This document shows, in pieces, positions 1 to 9,767 of a stretch of 64,000 bases of DNA. Location of the stretch: positions 250,501 through 314,500 of the forward strand of contig NZ_GL833116.1 in the NCBI RefSeq assembly GCF_000185145.2, read 5' to 3'. The position numbers and the translations under genes were made by a program. Position 1 is the stretch's first letter. Every line of letters begins with the position of its first letter. Source of the DNA: Hoylesella oralis ATCC 33269 (GTDB lineage: Bacteria; Bacteroidota; Bacteroidia; Bacteroidales; Bacteroidaceae). The notes beneath the pieces are model-generated. The model had not been told where the DNA came from and ran no database searches. It saw nothing but the letters and a program-made list of their open reading frames with translations.

Positions 1-20
1 AATAATAGTTTTAGAGAGAC

Positions 21-1241
21 ATGAAAAAATTAGTACTTATGTTTGCTGCCGCAGTTATGGCAGTTTCTGTTTCGGCACAGACTGTAACAGAAAGCAAGAC
101 TTTCGACAATTTCTACATTGGTATCAATGGCGGAGTTGCAACCAAGATGACCGGTCAAAGAGGATGGCTTAAGGGCTTAAACTCTAATGCAGGTCTTCGT
201 ATCGGCCGTTATTTCACTCCTGTTTTCGGATTGGCAGTTGAAAGTAACGCTTACTTCTCAAACAAACCTTTCGCTTCTACCGGTACAGCAGTTCGTTTTT
301 TAAACACATCTCTGTTGGGTACAGTTAACTTGAGTAACTGGTTCGGCGGCTATAAAGGTGAACCACGTGCATTCGAAGTCAGCCTTATAGGTGGCCTCGG
401 ATGGGGACATGCGTTCGGTAATCATGGCTTCAACTATGCTTACGTAACGCATAACAATCTTGGTGCCATTACCAGTCTTGGCAAGAAAGGCGATAACCTG
501 ACATCTAAAGTAGGTTTAGATTTCGCTTTCAACCTTGGTTCAAGCAAAGCATGGCAGTTCTATGTAGAACCTTCAGTGATATGGGGATTGAATGATGCCG
601 TTGCTGATGGTGCTGTTGCTCTCGGTCATAGTGGCGTTGCGTATAACATAAACCATGCATACGCACAGTTGAATGCAGGCTTTATTTATAAGTTCAGAAA
701 CTCTAACGGGACTCATAACTTTACTATCGCAAAAGGTCGTGACCAAGCTGAAATCGATGGACTTAATGCTCAGATCAATAGTCTTCGCAGCGATTTGAAC
801 GGCAAGGATTCAGAATTAGCAGCTAAAGACCGTCAGATTTCCGATCTTCAGGACGCTCTCGATGCATGCAACAAGAGGCCTAAGTATGTGAAACCTGTAA
901 CTGCTACCAATCTGCAGCCCACTGTTCTCTTCCGTCAGGGTAAGAGTGTAATTGATCCGGCACAGTATGCTCCGATCGAACTTATTGCTCACTATATGAG
1001 AAATCATAAGGATGCAAAGGTAGAAATCAAGGGTTATGCTTCTCCTGAAGGCTCTAAGGAAATCAATCAGAGACTCTCTGAAGAACGTGCACAAGCCGTT
1101 AAAAACGCTCTTGTAAAGAAGTATAAGATTGCTGCCAGCCGTCTTACGACCAAGGGCATGGGCGCAACAGACAAGCTCTTCGAGCAGGTTGAGTTCAATC
1201 GTGTTGCTACATTCAACGACAGTTCTAAGACTGAAAAATAA
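21..1241 (+). CDS. OmpA-family outer-membrane protein
   Basis: The 406-residue product starts with a Sec signal peptide ending in SVSAQ at about residue 20. Residues 25-235 look like an outer-membrane beta-barrel (alternating aromatic and glycine-rich strands). A short coiled coil follows at about 245-285, with repeated D/L/Q heptads. The C-terminal part, about 300-400, is an OmpA/MotB-type peptidoglycan-binding domain (VLFRQGKSVIDPAQ, then KVEIKGYASPEGSKEINQ and the SEERAQAVKNAL helix). By family knowledge it would tie the outer membrane to peptidoglycan. It is followed by a strong terminator, so it ends a transcription unit. Its promoter lies outside the window. The barrel ligand, if any, is unknown. 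Confidence 0.9.
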   Translation: MKKLVLMFAAAVMAVSVSAQTVTESKTFDNFYIGINGGVATKMTGQRGWLKGLNSNAGLRIGRYFTPVFGLAVESNAYFSNKPFASTGTAVRFLNTSLLGTVNLSNWFGGYKGEPRAFEVSLIGGLGWGHAFGNHGFNYAYVTHNNLGAITSLGKKGDNLTSKVGLDFAFNLGSSKAWQFYVEPSVIWGLNDAVADGAVALGHSGVAYNINHAYAQLNAGFIYKFRNSNGTHNFTIAKGRDQAEIDGLNAQINSLRSDLNGKDSELAAKDRQISDLQDALDACNKRPKYVKPVTATNLQPTVLFRQGKSVIDPAQYAPIELIAHYMRNHKDAKVEIKGYASPEGSKEINQRLSEERAQAVKNALVKKYKIAASRLTTKGMGATDKLFEQVEFNRVATFNDSSKTEK

Positions 1242-1266
1242 ACATTCTGATTGAATGATTAATATA

Positions 1267-1300
1267 AATCCTCGGTGCTTCTCGTACCGAGGATTTTTTT
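1267..1300 (+). terminator. Rho-independent terminator after the OmpA gene
   Basis: Perfect 10-bp stem AATCCTCGGT (1267-1276) and ACCGAGGATT (1286-1295) with a 9-nt loop, running into a seven-T tract. It lies 26 bp after the stop codon. The rest of the gap up to ilvD (1301-1586) holds no gene I can support and no clear attenuator. Confidence 0.9.
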
Positions 1301-1586
1301 ATTATCTCCGTAAGAACTTTTTGTCCTTCTTACATGTTAGGTCTATGGGGAGTAGAAGTATGGCATAGATTTAACAGACATAAGCTCCATTTTTCTTGTA
1401 TCGATATTCTGTGATATGTGATAAAAGAAAATCGTTTTTCTTACAGTAAGATATTTCTTCCAAATTATAGATTACTCTTCATAATACAACTGTAAGTAAA
1501 ACGAGATGTTCTTGTGTTAGATTGATATTATTTTTGCCGATTTGCTTGTTAATTCAAAGATTGTAAGAAAAATAAGTATAAAATTA

Positions 1587-1617
1587 TTGCCTGTTACATA
1601 AAATCTGATTAACTTTG
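1587..1617 (+). promoter_or_regulatory. Bacteroidetes-type promoter of the ilv operon
   Basis: A TTG at 1587-1589 and the -7 box TAACTTTG at 1610-1617 are separated by 20 bp. This fits the TTG / TAnnTTTG pattern of the Bacteroidetes primary sigma factor. The box lies 35 bp before the ilvD start. I see no leader peptide rich in Leu/Val/Ile between them. Confidence 0.75.
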
Positions 1618-1652
1618 CATTAGTAACAGTAGCGTATATACAAAAATAAGAT

Positions 1653-3455
1653 ATGAAACATAAATTGAGGAGTGCCGTCTGCACAGAGGGCAGAAGAATG
1701 GCAGGAGCGCGTGCCTTATGGGTGGCAACAGGTATGAAACAAGAGCAATTCGGTAAACCTATTATTGCCATAGTCAATTCTTTTACTCAATTTGTACCGG
1801 GACATACGCATCTTCATGAGGTAGGACAGATCGTAAAAAAGGAAATAGAAGCCATTGGATGTTATGCTGCTGAGTTTAATACAATAGCCATCGACGACGG
1901 TATTGCGATGGGGCATGATGGAATGCTTTATTCGTTACCGTCGAGAGATATTATTGCCGACTCCGTTGAGTATATGGTGAATGCCCATAAAGCAGATGCT
2001 ATGATCTGTATTTCCAACTGCGATAAGATTACTCCGGGAATGCTCATGGCAGCTATGCGGCTCAATATACCTACGATATTCTGCTCGGGCGGCCCGATGG
2101 AAGCTGGCAGATGGAATGGAGAGAATGCCGATTTGATAACAGCAATGGTAAAAGGTGCCGATGCTTCTGTGAGCGAAGAAGATATACGAAAGATAGAGAA
2201 TAGTGCCTGTCCCGGGTGCGGTTGTTGCTCCGGAATGTTCACTGCAAATTCGATGAACTCACTTACAGAGGCAATAGGGCTTGCATTACCCGGCAATGGA
2301 ACCATTCTTGCCACACATAAAAATCGCATTCGGTTGTTTAAGGATGCCGCCCGTAAGATTGTAGAAAATGCATTGAAATATTATGAAGAAGGCGATGAGA
2401 GCGTTCTTCCGCGTAGTATAGCTACGCGAAATGCCTTTCTTAATGCCATGACCTTGGATATCGCCATGGGCGGAAGTACCAATACGGTGCTTCATTTGTT
2501 AGCTGTAGCGCAAGAAGGAGAGGTTGATTTCACGATGAGCGATATCGATGTGCTCAGTCGTAAGGTACCTTGTCTTTGCAAATTGTCACCGAATACCCAG
2601 AAATATTCGGTGCAGGAGTGTAATCGCGCCGGTGGTATATTCGGAATACTGAATGAACTTGCTAAAGGCAGACTTATAGATAAGAATGTGAAGCGCGTAG
2701 ATGGACTGACACTCGGAGAGGCACTTACGAAGTATGATATTACGGGGGAAACTATCGAACCGGAGGCTATTCGCATTTATCACAGTGCTCCCGGCTACAA
2801 ATTTTCTACTGTTATGGGCAGTCAGGATGCTCAATGGGAGAGTCTTGATACCGATCGTAACGACGGATGTATCCGCGATTTGGAACACGCTTATACCAAA
2901 GATGGCGGCTTGGCTGTGCTGTTCGGCAATATTGCCCAAAACGGCTGTGTGGTAAAAACGGCAGGAGTCGATGAAAAATTGTGGCATTTCAGCGGTCCTG
3001 CAGTAGTGTTCGATTCGCAGGATGATGCATGTGAAGGAATTTTGAGCGGCAAGGTGAAAAGAGGTGACTGTGTAGTAATAACCCATGAGGGGCCAAAGGG
3101 AGGCCCGGGAATGCAGGAGATGCTTTACCCTACCTCTTATATCAAGAGCATGCATATGGGCAAAGAGTGTGCCTTGATTACCGACGGTAGATTTTCCGGA
3201 GGTACCAGCGGACTGAGCATCGGGCATATTTCTCCCGAAGCAGCAGCAGGTGGCAACATTGGTAAAATAATGGATGGAGACATTATTGAGATAGATATTC
3301 CCAGTAGAAGTATTAATGTAAAACTGTCTGAAGTTGAGCTCTCGGCGCGTGAGCAACGACCTCTAAAACGCCATAGAACGGTAAGCAAGGCTCTTAGAGC
3401 CTATGCACAGAGTGTAAGTTCGGCAGATAAGGGAGGCGTCAGGATTATTGATTAA
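1653..3455 (+). CDS. ilvD: Dihydroxy-acid dehydratase
   Basis: IlvD dehydrates 2,3-dihydroxy-isovalerate and 2,3-dihydroxy-3-methylvalerate to the 2-oxo acids of valine and isoleucine synthesis. The protein is 600 residues, close to the usual length of about 610. Family signatures are clear: [14 protein letters not shown] near residues 75-88, [10 protein letters not shown] with Cys at 123, and the cluster-binding CPGCGCC near 186-192. The [20 protein letters not shown] segment near the C-terminus is also typical. It is the first gene of the ilv cluster, 139 bp before ilvB, and has its own promoter box just upstream. An Fe-S enzyme of this family would be oxygen sensitive, which suits an anaerobe. 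Confidence 0.97.
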   Translation: MKHKLRSAVCTEGRRMAGARALWVATGMKQEQFGKPIIAIVNSFTQFVPGHTHLHEVGQIVKKEIEAIGCYAAEFNTIAIDDGIAMGHDGMLYSLPSRDIIADSVEYMVNAHKADAMICISNCDKITPGMLMAAMRLNIPTIFCSGGPMEAGRWNGENADLITAMVKGADASVSEEDIRKIENSACPGCGCCSGMFTANSMNSLTEAIGLALPGNGTILATHKNRIRLFKDAARKIVENALKYYEEGDESVLPRSIATRNAFLNAMTLDIAMGGSTNTVLHLLAVAQEGEVDFTMSDIDVLSRKVPCLCKLSPNTQKYSVQECNRAGGIFGILNELAKGRLIDKNVKRVDGLTLGEALTKYDITGETIEPEAIRIYHSAPGYKFSTVMGSQDAQWESLDTDRNDGCIRDLEHAYTKDGGLAVLFGNIAQNGCVVKTAGVDEKLWHFSGPAVVFDSQDDACEGILSGKVKRGDCVVITHEGPKGGPGMQEMLYPTSYIKSMHMGKECALITDGRFSGGTSGLSIGHISPEAAAGGNIGKIMDGDIIEIDIPSRSINVKLSEVELSAREQRPLKRHRTVSKALRAYAQSVSSADKGGVRIID

Positions 3456-3594
3456 ATCAATGTTTTAGTTGATTATGGCTGCAAACCGTGGGAATATATG
3501 GGTGAACAAGTGTAAATATGAATTAAAACAATGGAGCCCCGGCACTAAAGCACTGTGTATCTTTTTTATGTAAGAGTTGAGGGGAAGGAAGTTT

Positions 3595-5310
3595 ATGAGC
3601 AAGGAAATGATTACTGGATCGGAAGCACTCATGCGTTCGCTTGAGGCAGAAGGTGTAAAAACAATATTCGGTTACCCGGGTGGAGCCATTATGCCGGTCT
3701 TCGATTCTATTTATACATATACGAGAGGAGAAACAAAGAAGTTTGACCACATACTTGTGCGTCACGAGCAGGCGGCAGCTCATGCGGCCGAAGGTTATGC
3801 AAGAGTAAGTGGCAAGGTGGGCGTGTGTATCGTTACCAGCGGTCCGGGAGCAACGAATACGCTAACGGGTGTTGCCGATGCCATGATGGATTCTACGCCC
3901 ATTGTAGTGATTGCAGGACAGGTAGCTGTTGGGGCTCTTGGCTCTGATGCCTTTCAGGAAGTCGATCTTGTGGGCGTTTCGCAGCCGATATGTAAGTGGA
4001 GTTACCAAATTCAGCGGCCCGAAGATGTGGCGTGGGCAGTGAGCAGAGCATTCTATATTGCTCGGAGTGGTCGCCCCGGACCGGTGGTTCTCGACTTTCC
4101 GAAGAATGCTCAAATTCATAAATGCGAATGGAAACCGGTGCGTGTGGAGCATGTGCGTTCGTATATTCCGTATCCTATATTAAATACAGATGCCATAAAA
4201 GAGGCAGCTGAAATTATCAATGGTGCTGAACGTCCGTTTGCTCTTATTGGACAAGGTGTAGAACTTGGCGGTGCTCAAAACGAACTTGTTGAGTTTCTTG
4301 AAAAAGCTGATATCCCTGCAGCACGTACGCTTATGGGATTGTCGGCATTATCTACCGGGCATCCACTCAATATGGGTATTTTGGGAATGCATGGCAACTA
4401 TGGACCGAACAAGCAAACACAAGCCTGCGATGTGCTTATTGCTATTGGCATGAGATTTAGCGATAGGGTTACCGGATTGCCCTCTACTTATGCCAAACAG
4501 GCCAAGATAATCCATTTAGATATTGATAAGGTTGAGATTGATAAGAACATCAGAACCGACGTTGCTGTAGTGGCAGATTGTAAACAATCGCTACCTTTGA
4601 TTACAAGATTGCTCAAGAAAAGTATGCATAGGGAGTGGATAGAAAGTTTCAAACCATATGATAATGAAGAAAATGTGAGAGTTATTCGGCCTGCCATACA
4701 TCCTACAAAAGGCCCGTTGCTTATGGGGGAAGTTGTAAATGCCGTAGCCGAAGCTACGCAGGGCGATGCTGTATTGGTAAATGATGTAGGGCAGAACCAG
4801 ATGTTCTCTTGTCGTTATTTTAAGTTTAACAAACAGCGTTCCATCGTTACAAGCGGCGGATTAGGCACAATGGGTTTCGGTTTACCGGCAGCAGTTGGTG
4901 CCACTTTCGGTGCTCCGGACCGCACCATCTGTCTTTTCACCGGTGATGGTGGACTACAAATGAGCATTCAGGAGTTCGGTACGATTATGGAACAGCAGGC
5001 GCCGGTGAAGATGATACTTCTGAATAACAATTATTTAGGCAATGTAAGGCAGTGGCAGGATATGTTTTGGAACCGTCGTCAATCGTTTACAAAAATGCTA
5101 AATCCTCGTTACGAAGATATCTGTAAAGGGTATGCCATACCGTATGATGTGGCCGTAGATCGTGAAGAATTACAGATGAAAATAGGAAAGATGCTTGCTA
5201 CCGATGGCCCTTATCTGCTGGAATGTGCAGTAAAAGAAGAAGACAACGTGCTTCCGATGACTCCTCCCGGGCACAGTGTAGACGAAATGCTGCTTGAAAT
5301 AAATATTTAA
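3595..5310 (+). CDS. ilvB: Acetolactate synthase, large (catalytic) subunit
   Basis: This thiamine diphosphate enzyme condenses pyruvate with pyruvate or 2-oxobutyrate, the first common step of branched-chain amino acid synthesis. The start is set at the ATG at 3595 (571 residues), because GGGGAAGG lies just upstream. The frame is open further, but only to a TTG at 3577. The N-terminal ThDP domain has FGYPGGAIMP and the catalytic Glu in RHEQAA (about residue 58). The C-terminal ThDP/Mg site is GDGGLQMS at about 450, followed by NNNYLGNVRQW. Its regulatory subunit follows after 3 bp, so the two are probably translated together. Confidence 0.96.
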   Translation: MSKEMITGSEALMRSLEAEGVKTIFGYPGGAIMPVFDSIYTYTRGETKKFDHILVRHEQAAAHAAEGYARVSGKVGVCIVTSGPGATNTLTGVADAMMDSTPIVVIAGQVAVGALGSDAFQEVDLVGVSQPICKWSYQIQRPEDVAWAVSRAFYIARSGRPGPVVLDFPKNAQIHKCEWKPVRVEHVRSYIPYPILNTDAIKEAAEIINGAERPFALIGQGVELGGAQNELVEFLEKADIPAARTLMGLSALSTGHPLNMGILGMHGNYGPNKQTQACDVLIAIGMRFSDRVTGLPSTYAKQAKIIHLDIDKVEIDKNIRTDVAVVADCKQSLPLITRLLKKSMHREWIESFKPYDNEENVRVIRPAIHPTKGPLLMGEVVNAVAEATQGDAVLVNDVGQNQMFSCRYFKFNKQRSIVTSGGLGTMGFGLPAAVGATFGAPDRTICLFTGDGGLQMSIQEFGTIMEQQAPVKMILLNNNYLGNVRQWQDMFWNRRQSFTKMLNPRYEDICKGYAIPYDVAVDREELQMKIGKMLATDGPYLLECAVKEEDNVLPMTPPGHSVDEMLLEINI

Positions 5311-5313
5311 GAA

Positions 5314-5865
5314 ATGGAAAAGAGGTTTTATACATTATTGGTCTATTCTGAGAATGTGGCAGGTATTTTAAATCAGATCACGGCCGTATTCACCCGTAGA
5401 CAGATGAATATAGAAAGCTTAAATGTATCGGCATCGAGTATAAAAGGCATTCATAAATATACGATCACCGTATGGTGTGCTCCTGAAGAGATAATTAAGA
5501 TAACGAAACAGATAGAGAAAAAGATTGATGTTGTAAAGGCAGATTACTATATGGATGATGAAATATTCATTCATGAGGTAGGACTTTACAAGATTTCTAC
5601 TCCGATATTGCTCAATAATCCGGAGGTTTCGCGCACGATACGTAAGCATGATGCCCGCATGATGGAGGTCAATCCCACTTATAGTACCGTGCTTTTGGCC
5701 GGATTAACGGAAGATGTAACCGACTTATATCGCTGTTTGGATTCTTTCGGATGCCTGCTCCAATATACACGTTCGGGGCGCATTGCGGTGACACGGAGTT
5801 TTGAAGAGCCGATCAGCGAATATTTAAACGAACAAAACCAGCGCAATGAATCAGTTGTTGAGTAA
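5314..5865 (+). CDS. ilvN: Acetolactate synthase, small (regulatory) subunit
   Basis: A 183-residue protein that begins with an ACT domain: YTLLVYSENVAGILNQI, then RRQMNIESLNVSAS and a DVVKADYY strand. ACT domains of this subunit bind valine or a related end product and set the activity of the large subunit. A second regulatory half follows from about residue 85 (ELGL-type start, here HEVGLYKIS). The gene starts 3 bp after ilvB. Its last 20 bases overlap the start of the thioesterase gene, a sign of tight co-translation. The symbol could equally be ilvH. Confidence 0.92.
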   Translation: MEKRFYTLLVYSENVAGILNQITAVFTRRQMNIESLNVSASSIKGIHKYTITVWCAPEEIIKITKQIEKKIDVVKADYYMDDEIFIHEVGLYKISTPILLNNPEVSRTIRKHDARMMEVNPTYSTVLLAGLTEDVTDLYRCLDSFGCLLQYTRSGRIAVTRSFEEPISEYLNEQNQRNESVVE

Positions 5866-6622
5866 GGTAGGAAGATACGAATTTTTGGCAGAACCCTTTC
5901 ATTGTGATATCACCTATCGCCTGTTTATCGGCCATTTAGGTAATCACATGCTAAATGCAGCGGACTTTCACTCTAATGATCGCGGGTATGGAATGAGCTA
6001 TTTGAACCCTATCCATAAAACGTGGGTACTGTCGCGTTTAGCTATAGAGATGGAAGAGATCCCCATGGCTTACGACAAGTTCTTTGTAGAAACATGGATA
6101 GAAGATGCTATGAAGTATTTTACCGGTAGAAACTTCTCTATTCTGGGGACTGACGAACGAGTTTATGGATACGGTAGAAGCGTATGGGCAATGATAGATA
6201 CCGAAACAAGGCAGCCTACTGACATTCTCTCTGTACGCGATGGATTGATAAAAGAATATATCGAAACAGAGAAAGACTGTCCTATTCGGAAGTCTTCGAG
6301 GGTGAAAATAAACGAAAACACACCCTTGATAAGAACGATAAGTACCGGCTATAGTGACGTAGACATCAACGGGCACATCAACAGTGTGAAATATATCGAG
6401 CATATACTTGATTTGTGGGACATCGACTGGTATCGAGAGTATCGGCCGCAGCGTTTTGAAATAGCTTATGTGGCTGAAGCTCATTGTGGTGACAGATTAT
6501 GTTTCTACCGCGAGCAGGAGCAGCAAAATGAATATAACATTCGCATTACAAAACTCGTGCAGGATGAGGAGAAAGAAGAAGTAGAAGTTTGCAGAAGCAA
6601 GATTAAATTCATAAGGAATTGA
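5846..6622 (+). CDS. Acyl-[acyl-carrier-protein] thioesterase (FatA-like)
   Basis: 258 residues with two tandem hot-dog folds, the arrangement of plant and bacterial acyl-ACP thioesterases. The signature DINGHINSVKYIEHILD at about 173-189 carries the conserved Asn-His pair. The N-terminal half shows the family-like PFHCDITYRLFIGHLGNHML and a RNFSILGTDERVYGYGRSVWAMID strand set. The enzyme would hydrolyse acyl-ACP to release free fatty acids in the cytosol. It overlaps ilvN by 20 bp and precedes ilvC, so it is embedded in the branched-chain amino acid operon. A link to branched-chain or membrane fatty acid supply is inference. Confidence 0.85.
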   Translation: MNQLLSKVGRYEFLAEPFHCDITYRLFIGHLGNHMLNAADFHSNDRGYGMSYLNPIHKTWVLSRLAIEMEEIPMAYDKFFVETWIEDAMKYFTGRNFSILGTDERVYGYGRSVWAMIDTETRQPTDILSVRDGLIKEYIETEKDCPIRKSSRVKINENTPLIRTISTGYSDVDINGHINSVKYIEHILDLWDIDWYREYRPQRFEIAYVAEAHCGDRLCFYREQEQQNEYNIRITKLVQDEEKEEVEVCRSKIKFIRN

Positions 6623-6728
6623 AATTCGAGAGAAGATTTTACTTATAATATCGAATATTTATCTTGTTGATAGAATGGCTTGAAAATGATAACCGCGGCA
6701 AACTGTTTGTCGCATAAAAATAAATGAT

Positions 6729-7772
6729 ATGGCAGAATTAAATTTCGGTGGCGTAATAGAAACAGTAGTCACAAGTAAAGAATTTTCGTTGGAAAAGGCT
6801 CGTGAAGTTCTGAAACACGAGACGATTGCAGTAATCGGATATGGTATACAAGGGCCGGGACAGGCGTGTAACTTGCGCGATAACGGCTTCAATGTAATTG
6901 TAGGACAGCGCGAGGGCAAAACCTATGACAAGGCTATAGCCGACGGCTGGGTGCCGGGAAAGACTCTTTTTTCTATAGAAGAAGCTGCAGAGAAAGGGAC
7001 AATTGTCTGCATGTTGCTTTCCGATGCGGGGCAGATAGCCGTGTGGCCCAAGATAAAGAAGCATCTTACAGCAGGCAAATCTCTTTATTACTCCCATGGT
7101 TTTGCCATCAATTGGAACGATCGTACGGGCGTTGTTCCGCCGAATGATATTGATGTTATAATGGTTGCACCGAAAGGTTCGGGCACTTCTTTACGCACAA
7201 TGTTTAAAGAAGGACGTGGTCTGAATTGCTCTTATGCCGTTTATCAGGATGCCAGCGGCAAGGCAGAAGAAAAGACTATCGCATTTGGTATAGGCATCGG
7301 TGCCGGTTATTTATTCAAGACAACTTTCCAAAGAGAGGCTACATCTGACTTAACCGGTGAGCGTGGCTCTCTTATGGGGGCTATCGAAGGCTTGTTCGAG
7401 GCTCAATATGACGTGTTGCGTGAGCATGGACACTCTCCGTCGGAGGCATTTAACGAAACTGTAGAGGAACTTACGCAGAGTTTGATGCCGTTGTTTGGCG
7501 AGAAAGGAATGGATTGGATGTATGCTAACTGCTCTACCACAGCCCAACGGGGGGCACTTGATTGGGCACCACGCTTCCGCGATGCCATAAAACCAGTGAT
7601 GGAATGGCTCTATCTTTCTGTAAAGACAGGGAATGAAGCGCAGGTTTCCATCGATTCTAATTCGAAGGTCGACTACCGCGAAGGATTGAATAAAGAGCTT
7701 GAGGCTATGCGTAATAAGGAGATGTGGCGTGCCGGAGAAACCGTTCGCAAACTTCGTCCGGAGAATAATTAA
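6729..7772 (+). CDS. ilvC: Ketol-acid reductoisomerase
   Basis: IlvC isomerises and reduces acetolactate and acetohydroxybutyrate to dihydroxy acids using NAD(P)H and Mg. The N-terminal Rossmann fold shows VIGYGIQGPGQA at about 36-47. The conserved SHGFAINW is near residue 122. The C-terminal helical domain has the metal-binding segment TSDLTGERGSLMGAIEGLFEAQYD. At 347 residues it is of the length usual in Bacteroidetes. It is the last gene of the cluster, 106 bp after the thioesterase gene, and is followed by a terminator. No leu genes or ilvE are adjacent. Confidence 0.97.
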   Translation: MAELNFGGVIETVVTSKEFSLEKAREVLKHETIAVIGYGIQGPGQACNLRDNGFNVIVGQREGKTYDKAIADGWVPGKTLFSIEEAAEKGTIVCMLLSDAGQIAVWPKIKKHLTAGKSLYYSHGFAINWNDRTGVVPPNDIDVIMVAPKGSGTSLRTMFKEGRGLNCSYAVYQDASGKAEEKTIAFGIGIGAGYLFKTTFQREATSDLTGERGSLMGAIEGLFEAQYDVLREHGHSPSEAFNETVEELTQSLMPLFGEKGMDWMYANCSTTAQRGALDWAPRFRDAIKPVMEWLYLSVKTGNEAQVSIDSNSKVDYREGLNKELEAMRNKEMWRAGETVRKLRPENN

Positions 7773-7792
7773 ATAGCCTTTAAGATAATCGC

Positions 7793-7837
7793 AAACGGAA
7801 TGTATCGGTAAAAAACGGTGCATTCCGTTTCTTTTTT
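7793..7837 (+). terminator. Terminator of the ilv cluster
   Basis: Perfect 10-bp stem AAACGGAATG (7793-7802) and CATTCCGTTT (7821-7830), 18-nt loop, then a T-rich run to 7837. It separates ilvC from the convergent recQ gene. Confidence 0.85.
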
Positions 7838-7849
7838 ATGCATGATATT

Positions 7850-9757
7850 TTAGTTTTCCATTAAGAGAAAACTGCCTTCCATTGTTATTTCTTCTTCGCT
7901 AATGAGTTCTGCCAATGCGCCGTGCAGTTGGCGTTCGGGGATGTTAAGTTGATGCAGTTCTGTGATATGATGTTTCTTTCCATCGTGAAGGAATGCCGTG
8001 ATAATGGCTTTTGCAGGTTCTATTCGGTCTTCTGACAGTTGGTTCGTGTAGTGCTCGAGGCACACATCGCATAGCATACAATCTCTGGATTTCTCTTCTC
8101 CGAAGTATCGTATGAGTTGCCGGCTGCGGCATACATCATCGTTTTCTGCATAATGTATCATCGATTGAATGCGCAACACATATTGTTCTTTCCGCATTTC
8201 GTACACCTCTTTCGGTATGATAATTCTGTTCATCTCCTCGCGCCGTTGAGTATAGGTGATATAAGGAGTCTTGCGTTGTGGTATGAAATGGAGTATTCGG
8301 CGTTGGCTTAATCCTTTTAATAGCAGGTAAACTTGCTGTTGATTAAGCCCTGTTTGTTGCGCAATAAGTCCTTCGTCTATATATACATAGTCGGTGAAGA
8401 GCCCGCCGTAGTTTCTTAGAAGTGCGGTAATCACGAGTTCTTCGTGGGCTGTTGTACTCTCCAATTTGTATAATTCGTCTCTGTTAAGCATGAACATCAG
8501 CCTTGCACTCGCGTCCGGATCTGTTTCGTAATCTAAATAGCCTGCGCGTTCGAGTATTTTAAGTGCAGAGTCTGTCTGAATTGGAAAGTGCTTGTAAGTT
8601 CGACAGAACTTATCTATATCGAAGCTAAATATATGGCCTGATCCGCTTCCCAAGCCTACCTGATAAAAATAGGCAAGGTGTTCGTAAATCTGCTTTATAA
8701 ATTCTTTCTCCGGAAAAGTATCGGTTATACGCTTATGGAGCTTCCTTTGGTCGCTGTTGTTATATAGTAAAACGGCGTAAGACCTATTGCCATCTCGGCC
8801 TGCACGGCCTGCTTCTTGGAAATAGGCCTCCAAAGAATCGGGGCAATCGAAGTGCACTACGAGTCTTACTTCGGGCTTGTCGATGCCCATTCCGAAAGCA
8901 TTAGTGGCAACAATCACACGTATTCGATCTTGTTGCCAGTCTTTTTGTCGCTCATCTTTTTGTGAATATTCCAGACCGGCATGATAGAACGTGGACGGAA
9001 TTTGGTGCTTGTTAAGCATTTCGGAAATCTCTTTAGAGCGTTTACGGCTTCTGACGTAAACGATAGCACTGCCTTGTACCGAACTTAATATGTGTATGAG
9101 CTCGCCGTATTTGTCGGTTGTATTTCTTACAACGTATGCGAGGTTTTTGCGTTCGAAGCTCATCCGAAACACGTTCCTATGCTCGAAATTCAATTTATCC
9201 TGAATGTCTTCGACCACTTGAGGGGTTGCTGTTGCCGTAAGTGCAAGTATCGGAACATGGGGAAGGAGCCTTCTTATATCGGCTACATGCAGATAGGAAG
9301 GGCGGAAATCGTATCCCCATTGACTGATGCAGTGGGCCTCGTCTACGGTTATGAAGCTCACCTTCATGCGCCGTAGCTTATTTTGGAACAAATCGGAACC
9401 TATCCTTTCCGGAGATACATAGAGCAATTTGATACCCCCGAATATACAGTTTTCGAGTGCTACAACGATCTCTTTACGCGACATACCCGCATGGATGGCA
9501 GTGGCGCTGATACCTTTATCGCGCAGATGTTGCACCTGATCTTTCATCAAGGCAATCAAGGGAGTAATCACAATGCACACGCCTTCTTTGGCAAGAGCAG
9601 GTACTTGGAAGGTGATAGACTTACCTCCACCAGTGGGCATAAGCCCGAGTGTGTCGTGTCCGGAGCCTATACTTTCAATGATTTCACGCTGAATACCTCG
9701 GAAATCACGATACCCCCAATATTGTTGCAATATCGACAAGTAGCAATCTTGCGCCAT
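7850..9757 (-). CDS. recQ: ATP-dependent DNA helicase, RecQ family
   Basis: A 3'-5' DNA helicase acting in repair and recombination. Walker A is PTGGGKS at about residues 41-47 and motif II is DEAHCISQWGYDF at about 138. The motif VI region reads FQEAGRAGRDG. The RQC zinc site is visible as CRSRQLIRYFGE followed by CxxC in DCMLCDVC. The protein is 635 residues and I see no C-terminal HRDC domain, so this is a short RecQ form. It starts 10 bp after the recJ stop on the same strand, implying a recJ-recQ operon for processing of broken forks. Confidence 0.93.
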   Translation of the reverse strand: MAQDCYLSILQQYWGYRDFRGIQREIIESIGSGHDTLGLMPTGGGKSITFQVPALAKEGVCIVITPLIALMKDQVQHLRDKGISATAIHAGMSRKEIVVALENCIFGGIKLLYVSPERIGSDLFQNKLRRMKVSFITVDEAHCISQWGYDFRPSYLHVADIRRLLPHVPILALTATATPQVVEDIQDKLNFEHRNVFRMSFERKNLAYVVRNTTDKYGELIHILSSVQGSAIVYVRSRKRSKEISEMLNKHQIPSTFYHAGLEYSQKDERQKDWQQDRIRVIVATNAFGMGIDKPEVRLVVHFDCPDSLEAYFQEAGRAGRDGNRSYAVLLYNNSDQRKLHKRITDTFPEKEFIKQIYEHLAYFYQVGLGSGSGHIFSFDIDKFCRTYKHFPIQTDSALKILERAGYLDYETDPDASARLMFMLNRDELYKLESTTAHEELVITALLRNYGGLFTDYVYIDEGLIAQQTGLNQQQVYLLLKGLSQRRILHFIPQRKTPYITYTQRREEMNRIIIPKEVYEMRKEQYVLRIQSMIHYAENDDVCRSRQLIRYFGEEKSRDCMLCDVCLEHYTNQLSEDRIEPAKAIITAFLHDGKKHHITELHQLNIPERQLHGALAELISEEEITMEGSFLLMEN

Positions 9758-9767
9758 CTTTCCTCCT

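Noticed and set aside
1301-1652. Leader-peptide attenuator of the ilv operon
   Set aside because: No short ORF with clustered Val/Ile/Leu codons and no competing terminator between the promoter box and ilvD.
2586-3356. 256-codon - strand ORF inside ilvD
   Set aside because: Antisense shadow of a highly conserved coding frame; no signal or domain.
3577-3594. Longer N-terminus of IlvB
   Set aside because: It would need a TTG start; the ATG at 3595 has a good ribosome binding site and the standard family start.
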